Origin: Acidovorax sp. DW039
GTDB lineage: Bacteria > Pseudomonadota > Gammaproteobacteria > Burkholderiales > Burkholderiaceae_C
NCBI RefSeq assembly: GCF_037101375.1
Contig: NZ_AP029019.1
Span: 434,001-498,000, forward strand
Length of the DNA stretch: 64,000 bases
Direction of reading: 5' to 3'
Shown: positions 24,550 to 32,901 of the stretch, piece by piece
Numbering within the stretch: position 1 is the first letter of the stretch
Layout of the letters: every line of letters starts with the position of its first letter
Made by a program: the position numbers and the translations under genes
Notes under the pieces: generated by a model
What the model saw: the letters and a program-made list of their open reading frames with translations, nothing else
Database searches by the model: none
Told to the model about the DNA's origin: nothing

Positions 24550-25133
24550 GAGCCTGTGTACTGAGACTCTTCGTTCTTCCCGTTGGGTGCTTCTGCGGCA
24601 ATGCGAATTTCGGGCAGCGGTGGGGGCACCAGCGTGAGATGGTCATTGCTACTGATGACGGGTACAAAGCCCAGCGGAGCGCGTTGCTTGTGGAAGGGGG
24701 TAGAAAACTTCTCTGCGATGCTCGCAGTGGCTTTCTGGAAGAAGGCCTCGTGCGAGGCGATGCTGGTGTTGAAAGCCAGCTCCAGCGTGTTCCAGCGCAC
24801 CCGCCATTGGCCCTTGGTCCGTTGCACACCGACACGGATGTGCTCATCCACGCAACCCTTGTCGAACTTGAAAAATATCGTGAGGCCAAAGTAGATGTAG
24901 CCATCGTCCCCCATCTGGATGCGCGGCGACAGCGTAGTGCCCTCGTTCTTGAGGCGTTCCAGTGATTCGTCCAGGACGTGGAATTCAATGTCCGTGGATT
25001 TCGCGCCGAGGTATTCGATGTATTCAATGCGCAGGCGCTCGGCAAAGATGCGGCACTCTTCCTTGTGCTGCTCAAAGTCGCGGTACCAATTGGTGGCCTT
25101 TGCGTGCAGCTCATCGAATAAGGACTTGCTCAT
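24546..25133 (-). CDS. Hypothetical cytosolic protein whose stop overlaps the MITE target site
   Basis: 195 aa from ATG 25133 (MSKSLFDELHAKATNWYRDF). Charged, no membrane segment; a helical N-terminus (~1-55) followed by a beta-rich middle (GDDGYIYFGLTIFFKFDKG, ~85). No family recognised. The TGA stop (24548-24546) lies in the CTCAG target duplication of the MITE, so the last codon context was set or restored by the insertion. Its natural C-terminus may have differed before the insertion. Confidence 0.65.
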   Translation of the reverse strand: MSKSLFDELHAKATNWYRDFEQHKEECRIFAERLRIEYIEYLGAKSTDIEFHVLDESLERLKNEGTTLSPRIQMGDDGYIYFGLTIFFKFDKGCVDEHIRVGVQRTKGQWRVRWNTLELAFNTSIASHEAFFQKATASIAEKFSTPFHKQRAPLGFVPVISSNDHLTLVPPPLPEIRIAAEAPNGKNEESQYTGS

Positions 25134-25256
25134 GGCACGATTTCTCATGGGAAGGGGCACCGATAGCGCCCCTTGGGTCGTGGTAGGGCGGGAGATGGAA
25201 GATGTCTAAGGCTCCGTTGCGAGGGCCTTAGACACAGCCACTAGGACTGACGCGCG

Positions 25257-25619
25257 TTAGCGGTCATTCTTGTGGCTTTGGCGGCCTGCCTCAGCATGTT
25301 GCTGAGAAGAGCCGCCACGGGTACCGCCGCCTTCGCTGCTAGCGCGGGTGTTGCTGGCACCACCTTGGTTACCTTGATTGCCCTGGTTACCTTGGTTGCC
25401 ATCGCTGCCTTGACCTCCGTGGCTCTTTGCACCTGCCTTGCGGGCTTCTTCAGATGTGAACTCGTGGGCGTTGCCGCTGGCGTGGGCTGCACGGCCACCT
25501 TCAGCGGCAATTTCACGCTGTCGATCGCTGTCCATCGCTGCAAAGCCGCGCTGGGACTGTCCAACCTGGTTGCTTGCGCTGTTTTGACGGTCTTGGTCGT
25601 TGCCTCGGGAATTAGCCAT
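25257..25619 (-). CDS. KGG-repeat stress-induced protein
   Basis: 120-aa, highly hydrophilic, disordered protein. The KGG-type repeats are visible as GFAAMDSDRQREIAAEGGRA (~25-44) and HEFTSEEARKAGAKSHGG, followed by a low-complexity tail of GNQ repeats and a Ser/Gly/His-rich end. It resembles GsiB/YciG-like general-stress proteins that accumulate in stationary phase or desiccation. Located among other stress genes. The GNQ stretch is encoded by imperfect 9-bp DNA repeats. Confidence 0.85.
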   Translation of the reverse strand: MANSRGNDQDRQNSASNQVGQSQRGFAAMDSDRQREIAAEGGRAAHASGNAHEFTSEEARKAGAKSHGGQGSDGNQGNQGNQGNQGGASNTRASSEGGGTRGGSSQQHAEAGRQSHKNDR

Positions 25620-25808
25620 TTGACTCTCCTGTTCAGTTGAAAAAAGCGCTCTTGAAGTTCAAGCGCAGGTTCAGTTTCGACCTCGCGGATGAGGTGACCT
25701 GTGGGGTGAACTTCGCAATGCCTGTAGGACTCGTCTTCGCCCCCTGCCAGCACGAGCGCACGTCCCTGGGAGGAAGATTCAGTGAATGCATTGAATCGAT
25801 TCACAAAC

Positions 25809-25843
25809 AAAAAGGCCCCGGCATTTGCGGTGCCGGGGCCTTG
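25809..25843 (-). terminator. Terminator of the Gly/Tyr/Gln-rich gene
   Basis: Minus strand: GC-rich stem GGCCCCGGCA/TGCCGGGGCC followed by TTTTTG. It lies about 33 bp beyond the stop of the gene at 25876-26685. Confidence 0.85.
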
Positions 25844-25875
25844 TGGAGCCAGAGGTCAGAAGCTAGACGTGCGGC

Positions 25876-26685
25876 TTACTTTGGATGCTGCTGGTCCTTG
25901 GACTTGCCTTGCGTCCCCTGACTGCCTTGCTGCTCTGTCTGACCGCTCTGGCCACCCTGGCCGCTGGCTTGGCTGCCTTGGTTGGCTTGTGTGCGGCTGC
26001 TGCGCCAGGTGTTGAAGTCATCGGAGAACTTCTTGTAGCGCTCGCCCCGGAAACTTTCGTAGTCGTTGTCGAGGTTGCGGATCTGTTCCTCGCGCCACTG
26101 GTGGTAGTCAGGGTCAAAGCCCTGATGGGACTGCTGAGAGCGTTGCGAACCCTGCGAGCCTTGGTAGCCCTGATAACCCTGGGAGGACGACTGTTGCGAC
26201 CGACCTGAGCCATAGCGCTCGGAACCACCGTCAAAGCCTGCGCCGTAACTGTCTGCGCCGCGGCCACCGTATTGGCCTCCGTATTGACCACCACCTTGGT
26301 TGCCCGACTGACGCTGGCCGAAGTCGCGCTCAAAAGAACGCGAGCCGCTGTGTCCGCCGAACTCGTAGGGCTGCTGGGGTTGGTCCCACGATGTCCCACC
26401 CATCCATCCTTGTTGCTGCCCGCCGCCACTCCAGCGGTCTCGCATGCTGCGTTCGTAGTCACCCCCTTGTTGGGGTTGATAGGGTGGGTCGTAATACCCG
26501 CGGCCACTGCTGCGCCACTCGTTATCCCGGCCGCCGCCATAGCCTCCGCGGTTGTCGTGCATGCCGCCGTATGAACGGTCCTGGCGACTGTTCTCGTAGC
26601 GTTCGTCACCATGCTGCGAACCGCCGTAGCTTTCCTGCTGACGGCCATAGCCTCGGTTGCGGTCTTCATCTTCACGATATGCCAT
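25876..26685 (-). CDS. Gly/Tyr/Gln/Arg-rich disordered protein
   Basis: 269 aa, mostly low complexity: MAYREDEDRNRGYGRQQES at the start, then many GYGG, GGQ and SQGYQG units. A single conserved-looking ordered segment lies near residues 190-230 (DPDYHQWREEQIRNLDNDY, then GERYKKFSDDFNTWR), a Trp/Tyr helix pair found near the C-terminus of related stress-associated proteins. The composition resembles proteins that phase-separate, but that is inference. It has its own terminator and lies between a KGG protein and the NHEJ genes. Confidence 0.75.
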   Translation of the reverse strand: MAYREDEDRNRGYGRQQESYGGSQHGDERYENSRQDRSYGGMHDNRGGYGGGRDNEWRSSGRGYYDPPYQPQQGGDYERSMRDRWSGGGQQQGWMGGTSWDQPQQPYEFGGHSGSRSFERDFGQRQSGNQGGGQYGGQYGGRGADSYGAGFDGGSERYGSGRSQQSSSQGYQGYQGSQGSQRSQQSHQGFDPDYHQWREEQIRNLDNDYESFRGERYKKFSDDFNTWRSSRTQANQGSQASGQGGQSGQTEQQGSQGTQGKSKDQQHPK

Positions 26686-26856
26686 TGCTTATCTCCTTCC
26701 AGAGGTTGAGTACACGCATGGGACCTATTCCGCATACGAACCTTGCATGGTGGAGAGTGAGGAGCGACCGCCCTGTAGGTCATGCCCTGCATGGGCGTAG
26801 GACCACGAGGCCGGTAGATGGCATGGATGGCAGCGAAGGGGGAGTGGAGGAGCGTG

Positions 26857-29403
26857 CTAGGAAGCCATGGACACGTTGGCCAGGGTTTTCATGGCACGTG
26901 CAATGGATACGGCCGACTGCTCATACCCCGACCAGGGCGTGTTGCCGACTTTCACGCGGTCTTCGATGGACTGCAGCGTCCAATGCGCGCCGCTGCGCAG
27001 GGTATCCAGTTCTTCCCAAGCCACGGGCACCGAAATGCCCATGCCTGGGCGCGCACGCGCTGTCCAGGCCGCGGCGGTGGTAGCCCCCAAACCATTGCGC
27101 AGGTAGTCCACAAAAATCTTGCCCACCCGGTTGCGAGGCCCGCTTTTGGCGACCAGCCGCTGCGGCAACGTGCGAGCCAGATGCAGCACCACCGCATGGC
27201 TGAAGTCCTTTACGGTGTCCCATTCATGCAGGCGTTTGATGGGTACGACCACATGCAGGCCTTTCCCGCCGCTGGTCTTGAGGTAAGCGGAAAAGCCCAG
27301 TTCCACCAGCAGGGTGCGCACCAGAGTGGCAGCCTCTTGCACATGCTCCCACGGCGTTCCTTCACCGGGGTCGAGGTCAAACGTCATGCGGTCGGGCCTG
27401 TCCATGCGGTCCTTGCGGGCATTCCAGGTATGGAACTCCACCACGTTCATCTGCGCCGCTGAGCCCAGGCCTTCGCCGCTGTGCACCTCCAGCAAGGGGG
27501 GATGCCCGGGGTACAGGTCAGCGGGCAGATGTGCCATGCCTTCCAGATGGTCAAAGTCCATGTGCTTCTGAAAGAAGAGTTCACCCCCTATGCCTTCGGG
27601 CGCACGCACCAGTGATACGGGTCTACCCTTCAAGTGCGGCAGCATCAGGGCTGCGACGCGGCTGTAGTAGCTGAAGAGGTCGCCTTTGGTGATGCCGGTC
27701 GTGGTGTCGATGACCCGCTCGGCGTGGGTCAGGTGTGCGGATGCAGATTGGCTGGCGGAAGAAGCGGAAGAAGCGGGAGATGAGGGCATGGACTGGGGCC
27801 TTTCCTGAACAATGGCCTGAGCGGGCTTGTCAGTGCGCAGGCCGTGAAAGACGGCGTGGCGCACCTTACCCTCGGCCGTCCATTCGGCAAAAGACACTTC
27901 GGCCAGAAGCTGGGGCCGTACCCAGTGGCTGTGGCGTGGCGCATGCGGCAGGTCGTGAAAGGGGCTCTCGTCGCTGCGCAAGGCCTGCAGTTGCCTGCCC
28001 AGGTCTGCCAGGCTTTTCTGGCTGAAACCGGTGCCCACATTGCCTGCGTAGTGCAAACGGCCTTGGGCATCGTGCACCCCTAAAAGCAGCGCCCCCAAAT
28101 GGGTCCGAGAGCCTTGCGGTTCGGTGTAGCCGCCCACCACAAACTCCTGTCGGTGGCTGCACTTGAGTTTGATCCAGTCCGGGCTGCGCTTGCCGGTGTA
28201 GCGGCTGTCCTTGCGCTTGCCAATCACACCTTCAAAACCCAGGGTGCAGGCAGAGGTCACCAGTTCTGTGGGAGGGGCCTCAAAAGCCTCGCTGTATCTC
28301 ACATGGCTGTCTTGCGATGCTTGAAGCAAGGCGGCCAGTTGTTGCCGACGCTCCGTCAACGGGCGATCACGCAGGTCATGTCCATTGGCGTAGGGAAGAT
28401 CAAACGCATAGAAAACCAGCGCTTTTGTATTGCTGCCATCAAACGCGTTTTGCAGGGACTGAAAGTCCGGCACACCCTTCGCGTTCAGTACCAACACCTC
28501 ACCGTCCATCCAGCCATTGGCCAACGGTAGAGCGGCCAACGCCTTGGCAAGATGGGGCATTTTGGCGGTCCAGTCGTTGCCGTTGCGGGTGAACAGCTGG
28601 GCTGTGCCACGGTCCAGCCTTGCCAGAATGCGGTAGCCGTCAAACTTCAGCTCCCAGATCCAGTGGGCAGCATCTTGCGGGGGGCTATCGACCAGGGTGG
28701 CGAGCTGAGGAGTGACGAATGCCGGAAGCGCCTCGGGCGCTTTGCGCTGCCTTGTAGGTGCCTTGGCTGGGCGGGACGGTTTGGCGGTCATGCCGTCAGC
28801 CAAGGGTAGTGAGGAATATGAGGGATGTGAGGGCGGTGAGATATCCGGCGCGTGCGCCACGCTGTCCGGCATGGCGTCCACCACGCTGAATTCGCTGGCC
28901 GGGCGTTCCAGCCCGTCATGTTCCTTGATGAGCAGCCAGGCGGGCTGCTTGTCATCTGCCTGAGAGTGCATGCGCACCAGGGCCCAGTGGCCACGCAGCT
29001 TGTGCCCATGGATTTCAAACTTGAGCTTGCCCTTGCGGTAGCCCTCCGCAGGGTCACCCACAGGTTTCCAGTAGCCCTTGTCCCAGATGATGACTTTGCC
29101 CGCCCCATATTGCCGGGCGGGTATCTGCCCTTCGAACCGGTTGTAGGAGATGGGATGGTCTTCCACCTGCACGGCCATACGCTTGTCTGCGGGGTCGTAG
29201 CTGGGGCCTTTGGGCACCGCCCAGCTCTTCATGGTGCCGTTGATTTCCAGGCGCAGGTCATAGTGCAACCGGGTGGCCCAATGCTTCTGGATGACGTATC
29301 GCAAGGCCCCCGCCGCACTGGGCTGCCCTGGGTCTGAGGGCTCAGGCGTCACTTCGAAGTTGCGTTTGCTGCGGTAAGGGGCCAGCGGGTCTTTATCGGG
29401 CAT
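26857..29403 (-). CDS. ligD: ATP-dependent DNA ligase LigD (3'-phosphoesterase, ligase, polymerase)
   Basis: 848-aa multifunctional enzyme of bacterial non-homologous end joining, in the order phosphoesterase, ligase, polymerase. Phosphoesterase domain ~10-185 (KHWATRLHYDLRLE with the catalytic His, SWAVPKGPS). Ligase ~240-535 with the adenylated Lys in ELKFDGYR (K253), GFEGVIGKR and DWIKLKC motifs. Polymerase/primase ~555-840 with catalytic aspartates in TFDLDPGEG (D676, D678) and TSGGKGLH. Start ATG 29403 is favoured over 29427, which lies inside the Ku gene. It follows ku on the same strand. Confidence 0.96.
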   Translation of the reverse strand: MPDKDPLAPYRSKRNFEVTPEPSDPGQPSAAGALRYVIQKHWATRLHYDLRLEINGTMKSWAVPKGPSYDPADKRMAVQVEDHPISYNRFEGQIPARQYGAGKVIIWDKGYWKPVGDPAEGYRKGKLKFEIHGHKLRGHWALVRMHSQADDKQPAWLLIKEHDGLERPASEFSVVDAMPDSVAHAPDISPPSHPSYSSLPLADGMTAKPSRPAKAPTRQRKAPEALPAFVTPQLATLVDSPPQDAAHWIWELKFDGYRILARLDRGTAQLFTRNGNDWTAKMPHLAKALAALPLANGWMDGEVLVLNAKGVPDFQSLQNAFDGSNTKALVFYAFDLPYANGHDLRDRPLTERRQQLAALLQASQDSHVRYSEAFEAPPTELVTSACTLGFEGVIGKRKDSRYTGKRSPDWIKLKCSHRQEFVVGGYTEPQGSRTHLGALLLGVHDAQGRLHYAGNVGTGFSQKSLADLGRQLQALRSDESPFHDLPHAPRHSHWVRPQLLAEVSFAEWTAEGKVRHAVFHGLRTDKPAQAIVQERPQSMPSSPASSASSASQSASAHLTHAERVIDTTTGITKGDLFSYYSRVAALMLPHLKGRPVSLVRAPEGIGGELFFQKHMDFDHLEGMAHLPADLYPGHPPLLEVHSGEGLGSAAQMNVVEFHTWNARKDRMDRPDRMTFDLDPGEGTPWEHVQEAATLVRTLLVELGFSAYLKTSGGKGLHVVVPIKRLHEWDTVKDFSHAVVLHLARTLPQRLVAKSGPRNRVGKIFVDYLRNGLGATTAAAWTARARPGMGISVPVAWEELDTLRSGAHWTLQSIEDRVKVGNTPWSGYEQSAVSIARAMKTLANVSMAS

Positions 29404-29423
29404 GGGTGGCCTGGTGGGTTGCC

Positions 29424-30446
29424 TCACGCTGTCCGTGCAGATCTCTTGCTGACAGCTTTGGTGGCAGGTTTCTTTTGGGTGGGCCCGCTACCTGCCTTGC
29501 TGGAGGCTCGGCGGGTGGCAGAGGCTGCGCGTGTCTTGATGGGAGTGACGGAGGCCGAGCCGTTGTTCTTTTTGCTCTTGCTACTGCTGCCGCTGCTGCG
29601 GCCGGCTCCGCTGTGGCCGGGCTTGCCCTCCAGGCTGCGTTTGAGCAGCGCCGTCAGGTCCAGCACATCGGCCCCCTCGGGCAGCGCGCCAGCTTTGGCA
29701 ATGCTTGGCACCTCGGCCACGTCGCCCGCGGCCACCTTGGTCTCTACCAGTTGGTGAATCTCTTCGGCAAACGAGTTGCGGAAACTGTCCGCATCCCAGC
29801 TTTGCGTCATGTCGTCGATCAACTGCAGGGCCATGGTCAACTCGGCATCCTTGATGCCAACGGCCTTTGCGTCCAGCGGGGGCAGGTTGAGCTGCTCGAA
29901 GGAGCGGATTTCTCCGCCCCAGCGCAGCAGGTTCAGGATCAATGCGCGCCCGCACGGTATGAGCACCGCCAGATGCTGCTTGGACTGGATCACCACCTTC
30001 GCCACGCCCACTTTGTTGCTCTTGCGCAGCGCCTCGCGCAGCAGGGCATAGACCTTCTCGCCGCGTTGCAGCGGTGCCGTGTAGTAGGGGCGCTCCAGAT
30101 AGACGAAAGGGATTTCATCGGCGTCCAGAAAGGCATCGATCTCAATGGTCTGTGTGACCTTAGGAAACGCGGCCGCGATCTCTTCGGGCGAGAGCACAAC
30201 GTAGCGCCCCTCTTCATACTCCACACCCTTGACGATGTCTGCTGCGGCAATCTCCTTGCCCGTGGCCTTGTTGACGCGCTTGTAGCCCACAGGCTGCATG
30301 GTGCGCTTGTCCAGCCAGTCAAAGTCAATGCCCGTGTTGGCCGTGGCTGAGTACAAGCCCACAGGGATATGCACCAACCCGAAACTGATGGCCCCTTTCC
30401 AGAGGGTGCGCGTAGAGGTGGGGGCTTTGCCGTGGTCGTCGCTCAT
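29424..30446 (-). CDS. ku: Ku DNA end-binding protein
   Basis: 340-aa homodimeric Ku that threads onto broken DNA ends and recruits LigD. The core (residues ~10-255) has TLWKGAISFGLVHIPVGLYS, YKRVNKATGKEI and ERPYYTAPLQRGEKVY blocks. The C-terminal ~85 residues are rich in Lys, Ser and Ala (SGSSSKSKKNNGSASV), the basic tail that aids sliding and LigD stimulation. Start ATG 30446 (MSDDHGKAPTS) is chosen because the region above encodes the preceding gene. ligD starts 20 bp after its stop: a two-gene NHEJ operon, perhaps with 30457-30921. Confidence 0.96.
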   Translation of the reverse strand: MSDDHGKAPTSTRTLWKGAISFGLVHIPVGLYSATANTGIDFDWLDKRTMQPVGYKRVNKATGKEIAAADIVKGVEYEEGRYVVLSPEEIAAAFPKVTQTIEIDAFLDADEIPFVYLERPYYTAPLQRGEKVYALLREALRKSNKVGVAKVVIQSKQHLAVLIPCGRALILNLLRWGGEIRSFEQLNLPPLDAKAVGIKDAELTMALQLIDDMTQSWDADSFRNSFAEEIHQLVETKVAAGDVAEVPSIAKAGALPEGADVLDLTALLKRSLEGKPGHSGAGRSSGSSSKSKKNNGSASVTPIKTRAASATRRASSKAGSGPTQKKPATKAVSKRSARTA

Positions 30447-30456
30447 GGTGCGGTGC

Positions 30457-30921
30457 CTAGCGGGCCGTTTGAGGCTCTTCAACGGACGAGATCACCCTCT
30501 CCAGCAAGGTCACATCGTTGGCCAGCGCGTTGCCCCGGCCATCGCCCCCAATGCGGAAATGCGCCGTGGGGCTGCTCGCAAACTGCAGCGCCGCCCCGAA
30601 GGACTGGGACGGCAGCACGATGGTGCCCACGGCCCGGTTGTCCAGCAGTTCAAAGCTGGGCCGCATCACCTTGGAGGAGTCGGTAAAGCCGATCATCAGC
30701 ACGGTGCGGAACGCACCCACCCGCATGCCCAGCAGTTCGATGAAGCCAATGGCCATAGGGACGGTGAAGGAGCCTTCGGTAAAGGTCTCCATGCCCGACA
30801 GAAGCGCAGCCCGGAAGTTCTTCACTTTCGACGTCACATACTGGTCCCAGTCGGGCACAAAGGTCTGGGCTTTTTGGAGATTGGTTCCCCAGTTTTTGGG
30901 AGCCGTGTCATGCATGTACAT
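30457..30921 (-). CDS. Hypothetical protein in the ku-ligD transcription unit
   Basis: 154 aa, no family recognised. MYMHDTAPKNWG at the start (an ATG at 30915 is an alternative), a predicted helical N-terminus and a hydrophobic middle (VPMAIGFIELLGMRVGAF, ~55-72) that could be a buried core or weak membrane contact. Its stop lies 10 bp before the ku start on the same strand, so cotranscription with NHEJ genes is likely. It could be a repair accessory factor or an unrelated stress gene. Confidence 0.65.
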   Translation of the reverse strand: MYMHDTAPKNWGTNLQKAQTFVPDWDQYVTSKVKNFRAALLSGMETFTEGSFTVPMAIGFIELLGMRVGAFRTVLMIGFTDSSKVMRPSFELLDNRAVGTIVLPSQSFGAALQFASSPTAHFRIGGDGRGNALANDVTLLERVISSVEEPQTAR

Positions 30922-31011
30922 ACCTCAGTGTTGATGCCATTGCGCAAAGCCCCGGGTCGGGGCGCGCACGATTGTTCGCCTTCGCAACTGCAATAGCTGT
31001 AGGACGGGGGC

Positions 31012-32046
31012 TCAACCTCCCTCGCCAACCTGCCCTGTAATGCCCAGCACCATGCCGGTGATGTAGCTGGAGCAGCAGGGAGAGGCCAGGAAGATGTAGG
31101 CCGGGGAAATTTCTTCCGGCTGGGCGGGGCGCCCAAAAACCGTGCTCTTGCCGAACTCGGCAATCTTTTCAGCAGGGCGGTCTGCAGGGTTCAGCGGTGT
31201 CCACACCGGCCCCGGCGCCACGGCATTCACGCGAATGCCCTTGTCCGCTACGTTCTGGGCCATGGCCTTGGTGAAGGCATGAATGGCACCTTTGGTGGCC
31301 GAGTAGTCCAGCAATTCCTTGCTGCCGCGTATGCCGGTGACCGAGCCTGTGTTGATGATGCTGTCTCCCTTCTTCAGATGAGGCAAGGCAGCCTTGGTCA
31401 TGTGGAAGTAGCCAAAGATGTTGGTGCGAAACGTCTCTTCAAACCGCTCTTCCGACAGCTCCTCCAGCGACGCGGCATGCTCCTGAAACGCAGCGTTGTT
31501 TACCAGCACATTGAGCTTGCCAAAAGTCTCCACCACCTGTTCCACCGTCTTGCGGCAGAAGTCCGCATTCTTCACGTCACCTGCAATGGCGATGCTGCGG
31601 TGGCCTTCGGCTTCGATCAGCTCACAAGTGCGGCGGGCATCGTCATGTTCGTTGAGGTAGGCAATGGCCACATCTGCGCCTTCACGGGCGCACAACACGG
31701 CCACCGCGCGCCCAATACCTGAGTCGCCGCCCGTGATGAGCACCACAAACCCGTCGAGCTTGCCGCTGCCCTGGTAATGGGGCGCCTCAAAGCGCGGCTT
31801 CAGTTGCATCTCGCTTTCGTGTCCTGGCTTCTGCAGTGACTGCGATGGCAGGGGAGGTGTGGGCTGTTCGTTGCCTGGCTGTGTCTGGGCTTTGTGCTGA
31901 TCTTGAGACGATTTGTCAGAAGACTCCTGGCTGCGCTGTTGGTCTTTTTCCAGTTGTTCCGCCTGAATGCGTTGCTGCTTCTCTGCGGTGGCTTGGGTCG
32001 CTTGAGGGTTGGTGGAAGAGCCTGCGCCGGGGGTGGAATGTTCCAT
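31012..32046 (-). CDS. Short-chain dehydrogenase/reductase (YghA-like) with disordered N-terminus
   Basis: 344-aa NAD(P)-dependent oxidoreductase. The first ~90 residues are Gln/Ser/Lys-rich and disordered; the Rossmann core begins at FVVLITGGDSGIGRA (TGxxxGIG). NNAA, the Ser in INTGSVTG and the catalytic Tyr/Lys in YSATKG follow, with the C-terminal PVWTPLNPADRP block of the YghA/glucose-dehydrogenase-like subgroup. Such SDRs are frequent in general-stress regulons. Substrate not predictable. Same strand as its neighbours but spaced about 160 bp from the upstream hydrolase. Confidence 0.92.
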   Translation of the reverse strand: MEHSTPGAGSSTNPQATQATAEKQQRIQAEQLEKDQQRSQESSDKSSQDQHKAQTQPGNEQPTPPLPSQSLQKPGHESEMQLKPRFEAPHYQGSGKLDGFVVLITGGDSGIGRAVAVLCAREGADVAIAYLNEHDDARRTCELIEAEGHRSIAIAGDVKNADFCRKTVEQVVETFGKLNVLVNNAAFQEHAASLEELSEERFEETFRTNIFGYFHMTKAALPHLKKGDSIINTGSVTGIRGSKELLDYSATKGAIHAFTKAMAQNVADKGIRVNAVAPGPVWTPLNPADRPAEKIAEFGKSTVFGRPAQPEEISPAYIFLASPCCSSYITGMVLGITGQVGEGG

Positions 32047-32206
32047 GGACGATCTCCAAAATCAGATAGGGGCACCTGCGATAGCGCCGCGGCACCCTGA
32101 GCCAACGAGTACGTGCGCACCAGTGGGTAGCCCGTGGACTGCGTGCAAGCTGCCATTACCGCCCCCGCCTTTGCTCCCGCCTGTAAGACAGCGGCGGCTG
32201 TGCCTA

Positions 32207-32824
32207 TCAGCGGGTGGCCTGCACTGCAGCCAACGTGCGGACTGAAATGCGGGAGCTTTGTGGGACTTTGCAGCGGAACACGTCGGCCAGCTGGACGAGC
32301 ACCGCTTCTTTGGAAGCATTCTTTTCAGCGGCGGTGCAGTCACGGGGAACGATGACTTGAAAGTCGCGCATGTATGCATCCATGGCCGTCAGGTGCACAC
32401 ACATGTCGGTGACCAGCCCCGCAATGATCAGCTCCTGGGCTTGGAGCTGGCGCAGCAGATATTCCAGTGGCGTGGAGTGAAAGGCCGAGTGGCGGGGCTT
32501 GAGCACGGTGATGTCCTCTGGCGCAGGCGTCAGCAGCCGTGCCATTTCACCCCGCGCGCCCGGCAAGTCGCGGCAGTAGGCCACCAGCTCGCGAAACTCG
32601 GAGCGCCAGCCCCCATAGTTGTCGTTGGCATACACGGTGGTGATGCCATGGCGCGAGAGCCTGCGCTTGAGGCGCGCAGTGGCTTGCGCGGCCCGCAGTG
32701 CATTGTCCACCAGATTCTCTGCGCCCGGGAAGTGCATGGGGTTGATGAAGTCCACCAGCACCAGCACGGTGGGGCTGGGCTCCAGCGTATGGGCTTCGTC
32801 GAGTGAAAAGCCTTCGGTGGGCAA
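32207..32824 (-). CDS. Cysteine hydrolase of the isochorismatase/nicotinamidase family
   Basis: 205-aa enzyme with the isochorismatase-like fold. The triad is visible: Asp in VLVLVDFIN, Lys in VLKPRHSAFH and Cys in GLVTDMCVHLTA. A cis-peptide block GLVTDM precedes the Cys. The substrate cannot be assigned between nicotinamide, isochorismate or another amide; it lacks the clear metal-binding motif of true nicotinamidases. It lies 77 bp downstream of the catalase gene on the same strand. Confidence 0.88.
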   Translation of the reverse strand: MPTEGFSLDEAHTLEPSPTVLVLVDFINPMHFPGAENLVDNALRAAQATARLKRRLSRHGITTVYANDNYGGWRSEFRELVAYCRDLPGARGEMARLLTPAPEDITVLKPRHSAFHSTPLEYLLRQLQAQELIIAGLVTDMCVHLTAMDAYMRDFQVIVPRDCTAAEKNASKEAVLVQLADVFRCKVPQSSRISVRTLAAVQATR

Positions 32825-32901
32825 AGCGTTACCTCATGCAGCCAGTGGGTCAGAGACCGCCCGCAGCGTTGTGCTGCAGGGCGGGCGGCCGAGTGCCAGC
32901 G

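Noticed and set aside
32854..32889. GC-rich inverted repeat after katE as a terminator
   Set aside because: Stem is plausible but no T-run follows on the minus strand.
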